A stretch of 64,000 nt of DNA from Malus domestica. Taxonomy: Eukaryota; Streptophyta; Magnoliopsida; Rosales; Rosaceae. A program made the translations under genes and the position numbers. Below the pieces are notes generated by a model. That model saw nothing but the letters and a program-made list of their open reading frames with translations. It did no database searches and was not told where the DNA came from. Position 1 is the stretch's first letter. Each line of letters opens with the position of its first letter. Location of the stretch: contig NC_091674.1 of the NCBI RefSeq assembly GCF_042453785.1, positions 27,073,001 through 27,137,000 on the forward strand. Reading direction: 5' to 3'. Positions 1 through 11,815 of this stretch are shown here, in pieces.

Positions 1-214
1 AATATCGATGTCATTTCATCTCAAATACGGTAAGTATGAGATGCAATTTGAACTCGGTGTATTTGACCAAAAAAGAAGTTATAACTTGGTAATAGAGTGG
101 GTTTAGTTAGACAATGGTATCAAATTTCTTTTGTTATTTCATTTTATTTGTGTATTCTAATTCCTCTGGTTGCAATTCTCAATCATTATTGAAATGCTCT
201 AATTAGACAGTCTT

Positions 215-563
215 AGACCATCTCCAAATGAGATGTCAAAGTTTAAACACAAAATTTAAATTTGAAGGCTTATGTGGCACATTGATTTTTTTATAAATTT
301 TGTTCTCCAACTTATATGTCAAATTTAAACTATTATTTATTTTTTAGTTGTAATTAGTATTTTGAAACAAAAGATAAGTATAAAAATTATGAAAAGCATT
401 TATTAATTACTAAAAATAGATTATGAAAAGCAACTTTCTCTGTTGCCTTTTCATGTCATGCCACTTAGAAATTGACATTTCGGTTGGAAAATATTAAGGA
501 TGTTTTTTATTATTGTTATTACTGATGTGGACTTTTTGACATATCCTTTGAAGATGCTTTTAC
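215..563. mobile_element. MITE with imperfect terminal inverted repeats
   Basis: The left end reads accatctccaaatgagatg, followed by tcaaagt. The right end, reverse complemented, reads gcatcttcaaaggatatg, followed by tcaaaaagtc. These are imperfect inverted ends about 350 bp apart around an AT-rich core with no reading frame. This is the form of the short non-autonomous DNA transposons common in dicot intergenic DNA. The superfamily and target duplication were not resolved. Confidence 0.5.
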
Positions 564-652
564 TAAATATTTTTTGCAATTACATTCTATTAATATCATT
601 TGATTTCATTTGACTCAACGATGTCTCCACTCATTATAAAAAAAGAAAACTA

Positions 653-798
653 ATGAAAAGGGCTTGAAAACTTTGAGTTTTAACGATAAGGACAAAATAA
701 AGGGTAAAATGAATAGTAATAGGATTGACTTTTTAGTGTAAAAGTATGGTTTTTCGTTAAAGTGAACAGTACCGGGAGCTTTTCGTTAAAGTTCCTTT
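653..798. mobile_element. Short MITE, about 145 bp
   Basis: The segment starts gaaaactttgagttttaacg and ends gcttttcgttaaagttcc, whose reverse complement ggaactttaacgaaaagc matches the start. A decayed relative lies at 33612-33768 in the same orientation, with the shared blocks gttgagttttaa, gactttttag-like and tttcgttaaa. This looks like one abundant MITE family that also reaches promoters and gene ends here. Confidence 0.5.
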
Positions 799-937
799 AT
801 AAAAATGCTCTAGTCATACTCATCAGTCTTACCGAATATCTTCTCCTATTCCACACTAGCTTTACTCTTTATACTAGCATTTCGCCTTTTAGGTGCAAGT
901 AGAATATTGAGCAGTCAGGCTAACCGAACTGAGCCCA

Positions 938-1046
938 CATAAGTTTTACAGTCTCTTAGCCCAACATTCTTACTCGGGCCCTAATATTTGGGCCTAAATT
1001 ATTTGATTTATGAAATATTAAAGCCCATTAAACGAGCCCACATTCA
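938..1046 (+). promoter_or_regulatory. Cluster of site II-type TGGGCC/GCCCA elements
   Basis: Just before the rsmG start lie several TGGGCY or RGCCCA motifs: gagcccaca, agcccaac, cgggccc, tgggccta, agcccatt and gagcccaca. Site II elements of this kind are typical of plant genes for organelle housekeeping and ribosome functions, which fits the gene downstream. No clear TATA box was seen. Regulatory use is inferred. Confidence 0.45.
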
Positions 1047-1105
1047 ATTTGGTTCAGAATAAGAAATGAAAAGCCGTTGAGGCCGAGACAGAGAGCGCGG
1101 GAAAG

Positions 1106-2486
1106 ATGTTAGTTAGCCGTTGCGCAGTTTTGGCGACTTTCTTCAAACACCTTCCGGTATCAAATCCGGCGACGCTCTGTCCGTACAGATTCAGACCCAA
1201 AACCCTAACCGCCGCCGCAATTCGTAGCTCCTCTTACTTTGAGACGCTAGATTCCCGCCAAAAAGAGCAAGTCCATCTCTATGTCAACACTCTTCTCCAA
1301 TGGAACCAGGTTTTTTTCTCTCTCTCTTTACACTAAAGCTCTGTTTGGTTGCTGAGAAAATTGTGGGAAAATCATGAAAAGATTACTAATTGATGAAAAT
1401 TTTGAACTTGCAGAAAATGAATCTTACAGCTGTTAAGGAGGCGGATGAGGTAATGGAGAGGCACATTGAGGACTCGCTCGCAATCATACCGCCTATTAGA
1501 AATTCTTATCTCTCTCACTGTAACCCTTCGTCCAAAAACCTCCGCCTTGTAGATGTGGGGAGCGGTGCGGGTCTTCCGGGTTTGATCTTAGCCATTGCTT
1601 GGCCAGGTAAGTAACTACTTTGCAAAAGTTCCGATTTTTTTTGTTGCAGTTTTTCAGAAATTTGTATAATTTGTTCAGGTTTCGCTGGATAGGTTGGGAA
1701 GTGACACTGATGGAGTCTATGAACAAGAGATGCATTTTCTTGGAACACGTTGTCGGTCACATTGGTTTGTCGAATGTTCACGTTGTAAGAGGAAGAGCAG
1801 AGGTATTGTTTCGTGTTTTTCGTAGATATAACTTTGTTTCTAGAGATGTCAAATTAAGGATATGAAGTTTTGTTATAGGACAGAATTGGGGCAGGCTATT
1901 TGCTTCAGGGAAAAATTTGATGTAGCGGTTGCCAGAGCGGTTGCGGAAATGAGAGTTTTATGTAGGAAAGAAAAATTCCTGTCCATATGTCGTATGTGTA
2001 TTTTGAGTTTCATTGCTATGTGTGAGTTGCTGATTCTTGTTACTTTGGTGGTCAGCTGAATACTGTCTTCCTCTGGTTTGCGTTGGCGGTTTGTTTGTTG
2101 CTGCAAAGGGCCACGATCCTCAGGTATGTAATCGAAAAGTCTTATCACACTAACCATTCATTTCTGAAATCGTATCCAAAATGTCACTAAAAGCTGAACT
2201 GGTTAACAATCTTGGTTGTGGGAATTCTGTCTAGGGAGATTTATGACTTTAATTACTTCAGCAACATGACGAACAGCCCATTTTTTTCTTCTATTGTGCA
2301 GTTAAACTATTAGATATGAACAATTAAGTACTCTGCATATTTGGCACATTTGAACAGGAGGAAGTTAGGAATGCAGAAAAAGCAATTCAGATTTTGGGTG
2401 CTTCCGTATTGAAACAATGCACAGGCATGTCATATCTCTATTTGACAACTTAACAAACCTATCATGTATATTGGGGGGGGGGGGGC

Positions 2487-2526
<40 letters not shown>

Positions 2527-2678
2527 TAAAACATGTTTACTGATGTAACCTCTGTTTGTATCCAGTGGAATCGCACAGCCCATATGGACAAAGAACTGCC
2601 ATCGTGTGTTTGAAAACTTTTCCTACACCATGGAAGTATCCTCGCGATCCAGGTACTCCAGAGAAAATACCATTGTAA
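1106..2678 (+). CDS. rsmG: RsmG/GidB-type 16S rRNA methyltransferase, organellar
   Basis: Predicted SAM-dependent methyltransferase that makes m7G in small-subunit rRNA of an organelle, probably the chloroplast. Exons read by eye: 1106-1309, 1414-1606, 1693-1802, about 1879-1961, 2056-2123, 2358-2424 and 2566-2678. The N-terminus is Ser/Arg-rich like a transit peptide. The core holds NLTAVKE, RHIEDSLAI, the SAM-binding loop DVGSGAGLPGL near residue 116, FREKFDVAVARAVAEMRVL, then GGLFVAAKG. The C-terminus is YPRDPGTPEKIPL. Two oddities: the usual donor after exon 3 (GCAGAG/gtattg) and the acceptor ttatag/GACAG put exon 4 one base out of frame with FREKFDV, and intron 6 appears to start with GC (ACAG/gcatgt). 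The gene may use an unusual junction or be damaged. The family call is firm; function in this individual is uncertain. Confidence 0.8.
2472..2524. repeat. Poly-G tract followed by (GA)n in rsmG intron 6
   Basis: A run of 13 G, then gcgc, then about 18 GA units. It lies between exon 6 and exon 7 of rsmG, not far from the acceptor. The tract is likely length-variable. Confidence 0.9.
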
Positions 2679-3286
2679 AATAATTCAGATGCCCCCAGTT
2701 CAAATGTTATATATAATTGGCTTGGTGTTCCTTCCCCTTTCATCAGTTATTTATGTAACACCTTCTGCTTTGGAAATGAAATGCGACATTCTGCAAGTTT
2801 TTTTTTATTATTTCTTGTCGAGATTGGCGTAGGCGTTTCTTCAAATAATTTCGTGTCTCATAAATCAAGAGAACTTTCATGATTTCCTTTGTGAGCCTTT
2901 TACAGTTCTACATTCACACAGGTTTTATTTCAGTGAAAATTTTCTAGGGGAAAAATAACGGATAACGTTGATCCCATCTACACAGTAACTCGAAAGAAAA
3001 ATTGAGCTCAAGAGCTAGAGAATGAGATCTGAGCTGATGAAAAATAGGAAGTGAACAAATATTTAGGATAATCTCATAAGGTCAGATTTTAGTATGAATT
3101 TTTCAGTGCCATGGTAATTGCTGCTTTTAAACCATTAAATTATTGCTGGCTGAGCCATTAGACACCTCATTTGAAACTAACCTACACATTGGTTGAATTG
3201 TGCTAGAGGTGTTCTCTACCGGCCACTCACATCCGCAAGATCTCATTGCACCCCCACCTTTCTTTCGGTCAATCTGTACTTCATAG

Positions 3287-3321
<35 letters not shown>

Positions 3322-4088
3322 AAGGACATTGGACGTCTATGTCAATTGTAATGGTCCAGAGACGTACTTCAGTGTTTGCTCCACCTTTAGCCAGCACCAC
3401 CCACCCCTTTTGATCTGAAAGTTTGGGGATTGAAGTCACCTTTTGTAGCTTAAGAGAAACTAGAAAATTTTGGGTACTTGAAATCTTTGCTAAGCATGAA
3501 CGTAATCAGGATTAAGCTTAGGTTTTACCTTGTAAAGCATTGTGTGGCGTAGATAACCCGTTTTGCTTTGCCTGTATAGTTGACACCTGCACACAAGATT
3601 ATCCAAATTAGATCATCAGTTCTATTGTTTATCCTTTAATATGATACTTATCTTTGAAAAAAGGAGGTAAATCTCATACCTATCATTCTTCTCGTAGGTC
3701 AACAACGTTATTTAAATGACAGCAATCAGCAAGGATTGGATTTGAGGCAAAAAGAAGAACAAAATGAATTAGGTTAGAATAACGGTGTGCTTTCTGTCCT
3801 GAGATTATAAAATTACTGTGTTACCTAACTTCTCCACTTGTAATATGAAGTTAAGAACTAATGGTAGATCATTAGCATGTTAAACATCCACGTAAACGTT
3901 GTACGAAATTTGTAATCACATATTAAAGTAAGTAGATTTCTAATTAATCAGCTTTGGATAAGTCCTACTTTGGCTACCTGCTCCTGTCAAAGAAGCTCCT
4001 TATTGTAGAAGGTAGATTTAGAAGATAATCTTGCTTTAGCTGCCTAAATTAACCCAACTTAGAGCGAAAGGAAGGTGAGATTAACAAG

Positions 4089-4172
<84 letters not shown>

Positions 4173-4846
4173 AATGCATGTCAATTGCCAAGTTGCCAAC
4201 CAATCCTGCTTTAAGCAGAGGAGTGTATCTCTCTTAGGTGATGTCTTTCACATATGTCATCTGCCACTTTTAAGAAGGTGTTTCCAGTTTTCATTAATTT
4301 ATTTATTTTTAATTTGAGATTTAGCCTCTTGATTTGGGATTTATATCATATTTTGTCATTAGTCAATTATTGGCTCTAATGTATTTGGATTTTCCCATAT
4401 TTTTCTAATTTGTCATTTGTGAGGTGGGTTTCCTATCTGTAACTCTCTGATAGCCAACAACTTAAACATTTGGATTTTTTAATATTTTTGCCAGAGCATA
4501 CTGAAGAATGTGACTCCCACATGCATCTTGTGACAGAGAAAAATTCCACCCAATAATTTAGAGCACACAAAAAAGAAAGCTCAGAAATTGTTTGATCTCT
4601 TTTATTATATTATAGTTTATAGCCTCCAAAGCAAAGTAAGAGAAAGTACAAACACTGTCTCCTCCTCTCATTAACTAAACCAAATCACTAGCAAACACAC
4701 TACTCAATCTAGAATGTCACAGCGACGGTATCTCAATACAATCACATATTTTCTATGTGAAAAGTTCACGATTGTCTTTAAATACCGTCACTGTAATATA
4801 TCATGTGCATATAAGTTTTTCTCGTAGAAAAAAGTAAATTAGGGTC
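2679..4846. other. Intergenic, convergent 3' ends; microsatellites
   Basis: This spacer lies between the end of rsmG and the 3' end of the oppositely oriented WD40 gene. It holds a (TC)n tract at about 3290-3320 and a compound (CT)n(TA)n tract at about 4090-4168. The open frames are low-complexity and no gene or RNA was recognised. Confidence 0.7.
4090..4168. repeat. Compound (CT)n(TA)n microsatellite
   Basis: About 15 CT units pass through ctatctat into about 20 TA units. It is intergenic and likely highly polymorphic. Confidence 0.9.
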
Positions 4847-6061
4847 CTAGAGTTCGCTAGGAATAAAGACCTGCCAGACTTTGATGTCACAGTCCAAACC
4901 ACCACTGTAAATAACACAGGAGGAGTCAGATGAGCTGCAATGGTCATCAATTGTAGCAGTTAAACACTTCACTGGACCTTTATGCCCTTCCAAAACTGCT
5001 AAACATGAGTAACTTCTATTAACCCCTCTCCAAATTCTTATACTTTTATCTGCAGAGCCACTACACACCAAGTCTGCCACCACAGCCAAGCACAATATTG
5101 ACCTGGTATGACCTCTAAGCGCACCCAGAACTTCCATATTCCCACCCGCATCTTTCTTCTCCCAAACCACAATGGACCTGTCGCATGCACCAGAATACAA
5201 CACACACCCATCACTGCTCATAGCTAGTGCATTCACCCCAGAATTGTGCTTTTCAAGTGTAGCAACTAAAAAGTGCTTTTTCTCTCCAAAGTCCTTTTTC
5301 CAAACCTTAATTTTTTTGTCTGCTGATCCAGTGTAAACATGTCCATCATTTGATGATGTTACTGCATTTATAGCATCATCATGTGCATTTGTCACAGACT
5401 CCAAGCATTTGAAGTCTGTTGTGCTCCAAACCTTGAGTGTACGGTCCCACGAAACGGAGTAGAGCAGCAGCTCATCGCTCGACAAGGCCAGTGCAGACAC
5501 TGCGTCCACATGATGCACCCATGTGCACTTCTTGTGCCTTCTTATTTGGACATGGTTCTTCGGCATCAGGAGCTTCGAGGCGCGGTCACCAAGCGTTGGC
5601 AGCGTAGCTAGCCGCGAGCACTTTTGAAAATCAGGCTCCTGGCTGTCGATTTTCCACACTCGGATTTTGTGATCCTGATGAGCACTGAAGAGCTTGTCAC
5701 CTGAAATGGCTAGGGACTTCACTGCACCCTTTCCTGCAGCCACCATGTTGCGATCATGCTGAGTAGGGCTTTCGTTGTTGAATTCCAGTAAAGGGTTGCA
5801 CCTCCACGACCGGATTTCTCTGTCAGACGAGCCGGTGTAGATGAAGTTTCCGGCTAGGGTTAGAGAGGATATGTAGGAGTTGTGGCCCTGCAAGGTGGTG
5901 AGGCAGTGGTGGTAATTGTTTGATGGAAAGCTGTGTTGCCTGTGGGATTGTGAGGTGAGAGAAGGAACTGACTGGAGACTTGGCTCAGAAGAAAGGTAGG
6001 GAAACTCTGATTGGTCATAGAGATCATTGCCTGAGTACTGATAGGATGAGTTGCATTCCAT
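4847..6061 (-). CDS. WD40-repeat protein, JINGUBANG-like
   Basis: Single-exon frame of 404 residues that folds as a seven-blade WD40 propeller. The N-terminal 50 residues are Ser/Gln-rich. Blades then follow with recurring signatures: LQGHNSYISSLTLAG...GSSDREIRSW near residue 58, SAHQDHKIRVWK, VHHVDAVSALALS...SWDRTLKVW, AHDDAINAV...GSADKKIKVW, KHNSGVNALAMS...GACDRSIVVW, LRGHTRSILCLAV...GSADKSIRIW, and LEGHKGPVKCL...GGLDCDIKVW. This layout and the lack of introns match plant JINGUBANG and related WD proteins; JINGUBANG itself acts as a pollen-germination regulator in Arabidopsis. The role here is inferred from the fold family only. Seven near-canonical blades and an intact frame indicate a working gene. 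Confidence 0.88.
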   Translation of the reverse strand: MECNSSYQYSGNDLYDQSEFPYLSSEPSLQSVPSLTSQSHRQHSFPSNNYHHCLTTLQGHNSYISSLTLAGNFIYTGSSDREIRSWRCNPLLEFNNESPTQHDRNMVAAGKGAVKSLAISGDKLFSAHQDHKIRVWKIDSQEPDFQKCSRLATLPTLGDRASKLLMPKNHVQIRRHKKCTWVHHVDAVSALALSSDELLLYSVSWDRTLKVWSTTDFKCLESVTNAHDDAINAVTSSNDGHVYTGSADKKIKVWKKDFGEKKHFLVATLEKHNSGVNALAMSSDGCVLYSGACDRSIVVWEKKDAGGNMEVLGALRGHTRSILCLAVVADLVCSGSADKSIRIWRGVNRSYSCLAVLEGHKGPVKCLTATIDDHCSSSDSSCVIYSGGLDCDIKVWQVFIPSEL

Positions 6062-6106
6062 GACTGATCATGTTACAGAGGGAGAGGGAGAGGGAGAAGA
6101 AGATGA

Positions 6107-6167
6107 GTTATTATATAGGGAAGGAAACAATGTTGGAGCATTATTAGGAGGCCTATATAAAGCTACA
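6107..6167 (-). promoter_or_regulatory. Possible TATA boxes of the WD40 gene
   Basis: Upstream of the minus-strand start codon, the minus strand reads tttatatagg (about 6154-6163) and ctatataataac (about 6108-6119). Either could be the core promoter. The farther one leaves a more usual 5' UTR. This rests on sequence shape alone. Confidence 0.35.
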
Positions 6168-7658
6168 AAATATAAACAAATAGATTCTATGTTGGCAAAA
6201 TGTGATGTAGCAAATATGGGTAATGCTAAGAAGACTAAATTTGCAAACTAAATGATGTGTCACTAATAGGAATGAGCACGTTTATCAACGCTTAAGTAAT
6301 AAATCAATCATCAACTTCTATGTCCTTTAGTTTCCAACATTTAGTTTATAAAATTTAGTCTCTCTAGCATTACTCAGCAAATATTAGTTTATTAGGTGGG
6401 ATGTGGAGCCTAGGAATTACTTGTGCATCTATCATGGTTTTCATCAAATTATGCCATACTTCTCTTACTCCAATGCAAGAGGACTTTTTCGGTGTAGCTG
6501 TCACTCTACCGCATGATATTATTAGTTCCTTCACGTTATGAAAAAATTTATTTGTAACTTTGCATTCTAAACTTTATAATATATCAATTATATTGTTCAC
6601 TTATGTTATAACTTCACGTGGCAGTATAACACATATCACACCCCCGAAATGCTACTATCCAGACCAATAACACGGCACCGCATGTTTTATGTTCTCTCGT
6701 TGTGCTGCATGATTAATTTGGTACACCATCACATTAGCGTTGCTATTTCATGCAGCGAGGGACATAATCAGATGTTTCTGTACATAGTTTGGACCTATGA
6801 AAAAACAGTGCAGGATTCAACTATTTTGGTCCCCATTTCGATTGCTCAGTTTTGTCTTTGTCACTGAGTCTGACCCTCCACCATATTTATATAACAATTT
6901 CTCCCTTTTTTGGTGGAGAAATTAAGCTCCACTCACCCAACCCTTTCCCTCCACCTACGCTAATATGGTTTGTGATTAACCCATGTTTAAGGTCTGATTG
7001 CCACCTAATTAATTATGATGCATGGCCAAAAGATTAATCTAATTTTGAGGGCATTTGCAGGTGAGCAGAGCCATCCGCTTCCCGATCAGCAACAATGGTA
7101 CAAGGTTTTCCATAACTGAGTGAGAAAATGCTTCTCGATTTGATTTTTTTTTCAATATTCTAATCCAATGGTTTTGGGTGTGTGCTTAATTTGACCTCAT
7201 CAGTATGATGGACGAACAATATGGTATGAGGACTTGAACCTCCACTGTACAACCTACATGTCGTTGGGGTGAGGTGAAATGAAGCACATACCCACAACCA
7301 TCGTTCTCATTCTCTTAAGTAGTTCTTGGACTCGAGGACTCAGTCTCTATTGAGCGGTGAATCAATTTGATACTCTGCTTAGTTACAAACTTACAGTGCA
7401 AGGCTCAAACGCTGTGATTCGATTTCTTTTAAGTCGTTTTCCTAAAATATTGTGAAATTACCTGCAGAAGAGAAAAAAGACAGAAAGTTGATAGGTTGGG
7501 TAGCTAGGCAGAGTAGTCACATGTGAGCTCAACATTGCCCTTGGGCATAATTGCTTGATGATCTCTTTCAATTGAAAGTTTGTGTCTCACTGGTTCTTGC
7601 TAGCAATATGGGGTTTTTTTTTTTTTTTTTTTGGCATTCAACTCCCATTTTTTTTTCA

Positions 7659-7858
7659 GTTGAGATGCTCTTCGGATCTCATTGTCTAGAGTCAAAGAAT
7701 CAACAAATTCGAACCACTCAAATTCAATCTGACGGTTCTTATTAACTTAATTTGTTGGTACACCTAACACAAACCAAAGGCCTGAAGATCTCTCTCTTGA
7801 ACGGTTCGAATTACTAACCTTTAGACTTTGGACAGTGAGGTTCGGAGAGGATCTCAAC
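7659..7858. mobile_element. MITE of about 200 bp with long inverted repeats
   Basis: The left end gttgagatgctcttcggatc is mirrored by the reverse complement of the right end, gttgagatcctctccgaacc. Pairing continues through ctca-tgtc-a-agtc, giving inverted repeats of about 35 bp. There is no coding frame inside and a poly-T tract (7616-7632) lies just upstream. It is a non-autonomous DNA transposon; target duplication is unclear. Confidence 0.6.
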
Positions 7859-8618
7859 TCCATTTTTATCCCTGCAGATGGAAAATCAAATGGACAGGTG
7901 GGACCCACCCCACGAATGGAACCTCTGGACCTATCAGAGAGTGATAAGTGTTTGAGCTCCCCTTGTATTAGACCCCATCGTTTTGTAGGTACAATTGTTC
8001 TCTCTTCATCTTTTTAGGCTAACAAATGATGGTCCTTTTTGGCGCATATAAAAACGTACTCTTTGACGGTGACTGGCCTCTGACCTCCAATGGAACTAAT
8101 TAGGAGCACGAGAAGGATGTTTTGTTGGTGCTAAATGTGCATTATGGCAATATGGAAACATTGGCTTATTATTTATGCACCTTTGATGGCAATTAAGTGA
8201 TGCGTTATTTCATATCTACTTTCTAATTGCACTTTAAAGCCTTATTTTGGAGAGAGAGAGAGAAAAAAAAGGTACCGCTAGATTGTTATTGTATTGTCAG
8301 TTGTGTATCAGACTACAGTAATAAAGCAATTCTTTTTTGTTTTCTTGAGTTACAGGAAAGATGAGCGTCGAACTGATGTTACAATTGATTGTTGTTGTAC
8401 TGTAGATGAGATGTGTTTTTTTCCTTTTATAAATTGATTGTTTAAGTGTTTTCCACTAGTATTATTATGGGATGTGTTTTTTTTTCCTTGTATAAATTGA
8501 TTGTTTAAATGTTTTCCACTAGTATTATTAGTTATCAATCAGACTACATTTGGTTGAAGCTCAAGAAACAATGAAGATGAGAGTCGAACTTTTGCGTGAA
8601 TATGGATGCCACTTGTTG

Positions 8619-9596
8619 TGTAACATCCCACATCGCCCAGGGAAGTGATCCTTAAATGTATATTTCCATCCCTACCTAGCACGAGGCATTTTGGGAGCTC
8701 ACTGGCTTCGGGTTCCGTAGGAACTCTGAAGTTAAGCGAGAATGAGGCCAGGTCACTCCCAGGATGGGTGACCCACTGGGAAGTTGCTCGTGAGTTCCCA
8801 AAAACAAAACCGTGAGGGAATGGTAAGCTCAAAGCGGACAATATCGTGCTACGGTGGTAGAGCAGGCCCGAGATGTGGTGGACCCGGGCTGGGATGTGAC
8901 AAATGGTATTAGAGCCAATCCATGGCTAGAAGTGTGCTGACGAGGACGTCGGATCCCTAAGGGGGGTGGATTGTAACATCCCACATCGTCCAGGGGAGTG
9001 ATCCTTAAATGTATATTTTCATCCCTACCTAGCACGAGGTCTTTTGGGAGCTTACCGGCTTCGGGTTCCATAGGAACTCCGAAGTTAAGCGAGAATGGGA
9101 GTGATCCTTAAATGTATATTCATATCCCTACCTAGCACGAGGCTTTTTGGGAGCTCACCGGCTTCGGGTTCCGTAGGAACACCGAAGTTAAGTGAGAATG
9201 AGGCCAGGCACTCTCAGGATGGGTGACCCACTGGGAAGTTACTTGTGATGTATATTTCCATCCCTACCTAGCACGAGGTTTTTTGGGAGCTCACTGGCTT
9301 CGGGTTCCATAGGAACTCCGAAGTTAAGCGAGAATGGGAGTGATCCTTAAATGTATATTCCTATCCCTACCTAGCACGAGGCCTTTTGGGAGCTCACCGG
9401 CTTTGGGTTCCGTAGGAACACCGAAGTTAAGTGAGAATGAGGCCAGAGCACTCTCAGGATGGGTGACCCACTGGGAAGTTACTTGTGAGTTCCCAAAAAC
9501 AAAACCGTGAGGGAATGGTAAGCCCAAAGCAGACAATATCGTGCTACGGTGGTAGAGCGGGCCTGAGATATGGTGGAGCCGGGCTGGGATGTGACA
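8619..9596 (+). mobile_element. Cassandra-type TRIM element with 5S rRNA-like LTRs
   Basis: Small LTR element with no coding capacity. The left LTR is 8619-8901 (TGTAACATCC...GGGATGTGACA). It is followed by a primer-binding site complementary to initiator tRNA-Met (tggtattagagcc, 8904-8916), a core of about 70 bp, a purine tract (aaggggggtgga, about 8959-8970), and the right LTR 8972-9596. The 5-bp target duplication TGTTG is perfect (8614-8618 and 9597-9601). Each LTR carries a 5S rRNA-like block with box A-like gaagttaagcgag and box C-like aggatgggtgacc. The right LTR is more than twice as long as the left because its 5S-like block has been multiplied. The Cassandra TRIM family is known to carry 5S sequences, so the assignment is strong. 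Confidence 0.9.
9010..9487 (+). repeat. Tandem duplication of 5S-like modules in a Cassandra LTR
   Basis: Two near-identical units of about 239 bp (9010-9248 and 9249-9487). Each holds a short 5S-like module that stops after gaagttaagcgagaatggg and a long module that continues through aggatgggtgacc. The right LTR therefore has four 5S-like blocks, the left LTR one. The long modules read ttaagtgag where the short ones read ttaagcgag. Confidence 0.85.
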
Positions 9597-10659
9597 TGTT
9601 GATTCTTGTCTTACGTTGATCAATTTTCTTCAATGCATTAGAAAATTTTATGAATGGTTTGAAAATCGTTCGAAGAGTAGTTGGCATGCCCTTAAATTCA
9701 AATTGTGCCTTTGAAAAGAAAAGAAAAGAACCTATTGGCATTGCTGAGCTAAGAACCACAATGTATGGACATGGTAGTCTTCTCTCATATTTTCGTGTCA
9801 TGTTCTGTTGTATCACTGTGTTGTATCGTATTCCCTTGTGGTCATACAACAATTCATCTTATTAATTTAACGTATTCCCGTATCTTGTCGTGTCATATTC
9901 CCGTTTCCATATCCGTATCCGTATCCATGCATCATAGGCCAAGAATAGTGTCTCTCTCTTGGTAGTGGCTCTTGTTATCCACAATTGGTTGATGATACCT
10001 TCCATTTGGGACACACTTGCTTTTGTTAATCTAGTCATTGGCCAAACGCCAAACAGCTTGTTGGATTAGTGCTTGGGGAATTAGTAGTTAGAGACTCAAT
10101 GCAGACATATTTTGTAAGTGACTTCTAATCCTAACTGCCACATCCTGCGACTTCTGTATATATACGGTCCTAGGCTAGGCATGCCCTAGTCCCACTTTCA
10201 TGTTTTGTGTTCCATGTACGTACTCCTCCCATTTTTAGTTGTTGGATATTAAGAGCCAAAATTAAGAGGCAATCTGCATGAGGTGAAAAATAACGTGCAT
10301 AAATTATTAAAAATAGTGTGCATAAATCATTCTTCTTTAAGTTTTTTTATCAAAAAAAGAAGTAAAAAAATATACGGGGGAAATTGCACTTTCACGACCG
10401 CATATCAACTTTTTGAGAGCGTCAACAATAACTTTTGGGAAGATTATGTATAATGAAGCCTTTTTCTTTTTATCTCAATTCTGAAACCATGTTAAACCCT
10501 CTTAATTCCGTTTCTAATCATTCATTCAAGCACCCCTTTCTCCCACTAGCCTAATTATACCAACCTACAGCTTTTGGTGGGACTGAAAGAGGGGACCTCA
10601 AGGATTGAAATGTATTATTTTACATATATTTGTATATGTACGTAGACGGATCAGTGGCA

Positions 10660-10915
10660 CCGTTTTTTTTATACACTTTTTGACACATATTTTTGTAAGG
10701 CCATTTCATAATGTATTTTTACGATTTGAACCATCTATCTTTTAGGTATTCCTTAAAAAATCATGTCAACCAAAAATCACCGAAATATGAAATCGCATAA
10801 CCGTTGGATTAAGGGTTTAGGGTTCTTTGTAGAATGTACCCGTCCGTTTTCATCATTACAAATGAATATCTTAATGGTTTCAAATTTATTTAATTTTCTA
10901 CAAGAATAATTTATT
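10660..10915 (+). mobile_element. MITE, copy 1 of an inverted pair
   Basis: Starts around acactttttgacacatattt and runs through tttttgtaaggcc, aaccatctatcttttagg, cgttggattaagggtttagg and acaaatgaatatctt. The reverse complement of this interior matches 18590-18790. The two are diverged copies of one non-coding repeat in opposite orientation. Confidence 0.45.
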
Positions 10916-11608
10916 AATGATGTTCTAGAATATAGATGTTCAGATCATTAAAATACATTACAGAGTAAAAGATTGTGTAAAAAAATATGGTGCTACAGAT
11001 CATCCCCATATACCTACACATATATGTGTATAGTGATGAAAGCAACATCAAAGTGGAATATGTATTCATATTCAAATTTAGAAAGAAAAAAAACCTATAT
11101 ACTCTCCTCTTATGGTTTGATCTACTTTCCACTGCATACATCATGTGATTGATGAATAATAATAATTAATGGTAATGGCACTAAAATGTTATGACCAAAG
11201 TCATCTGTCTGTTAGAAATCCAACTAACTACTCTCTCTCTACATCCACATTTGTCTTTTGGTCCCATCTCCCGTGCATTTGCAGATGACGACAATGGCTA
11301 TACCCTCACCAACCATTATTCATCAGTTTCTGCATCAAAATCTGCATTTCTTTTCCTTCCCCTCACCATTCACCATTCACCATTCACATGCTTCGTTCTA
11401 CTTTCTTTTTCTTTTTTGATATCTCAATAATAAGGGAAATGATTTTCACACTCTTATCTTCTTCACTTGCGTTTTTTTTCTCTTTATTTTCATTACTTGA
11501 TTCATTATTGATTTATTCATTTATGTGGATGAATGACTCTTTGATCCAGCTTTTGGGGTGATTCACCCCTTATGTTACTAAAAAAAAACCCTTCTCAAAT
11601 AAAACCCA

Positions 11609-11815
11609 AAAAGTTAACCATCACAGAGTGGCCTAATGGTTGCGAATGAATTTCAGGTCATACTCCACACGCCACATCTTGGGTTCGATTAATGGCGATG
11701 GTGAATCGCACGATGATGGCCCGAAGGAAATTGAATACCTATATGAGTCTTCCCGACTCCTAAAAAGGTAGACTGTTGTGGCGAAGCCACCAACTAGTCC
11801 CCTTTCTAGAATAAT
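11609..11815 (+). mobile_element. tRNA-derived SINE, full length with target duplication
   Basis: The head carries pol III box A-like gtggcctaatggttgcg and box B-like gggttcgatt. The body reads ggcgatggtgaatcgc and gtggcgaagccaccaacta. A perfect 12-bp target duplication, AAATAAAACCCA, flanks it at 11597-11608 and 11816-11827. There is no coding capacity. The clean duplication implies a fairly young insertion. A related reverse copy lies at about 12380-12566. Confidence 0.85.

Noticed and set aside
8640-8790. Genuine 5S rRNA genes
   Set aside because: The block has 5S boxes but is diverged from plant 5S and sits inside LTRs with target duplications, so it is transposon-borne.
8539-9623. Several minus-strand frames of about 100 residues
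   Set aside because: They are antisense readings of the 5S-like Cassandra LTRs and repeat each other for that reason.
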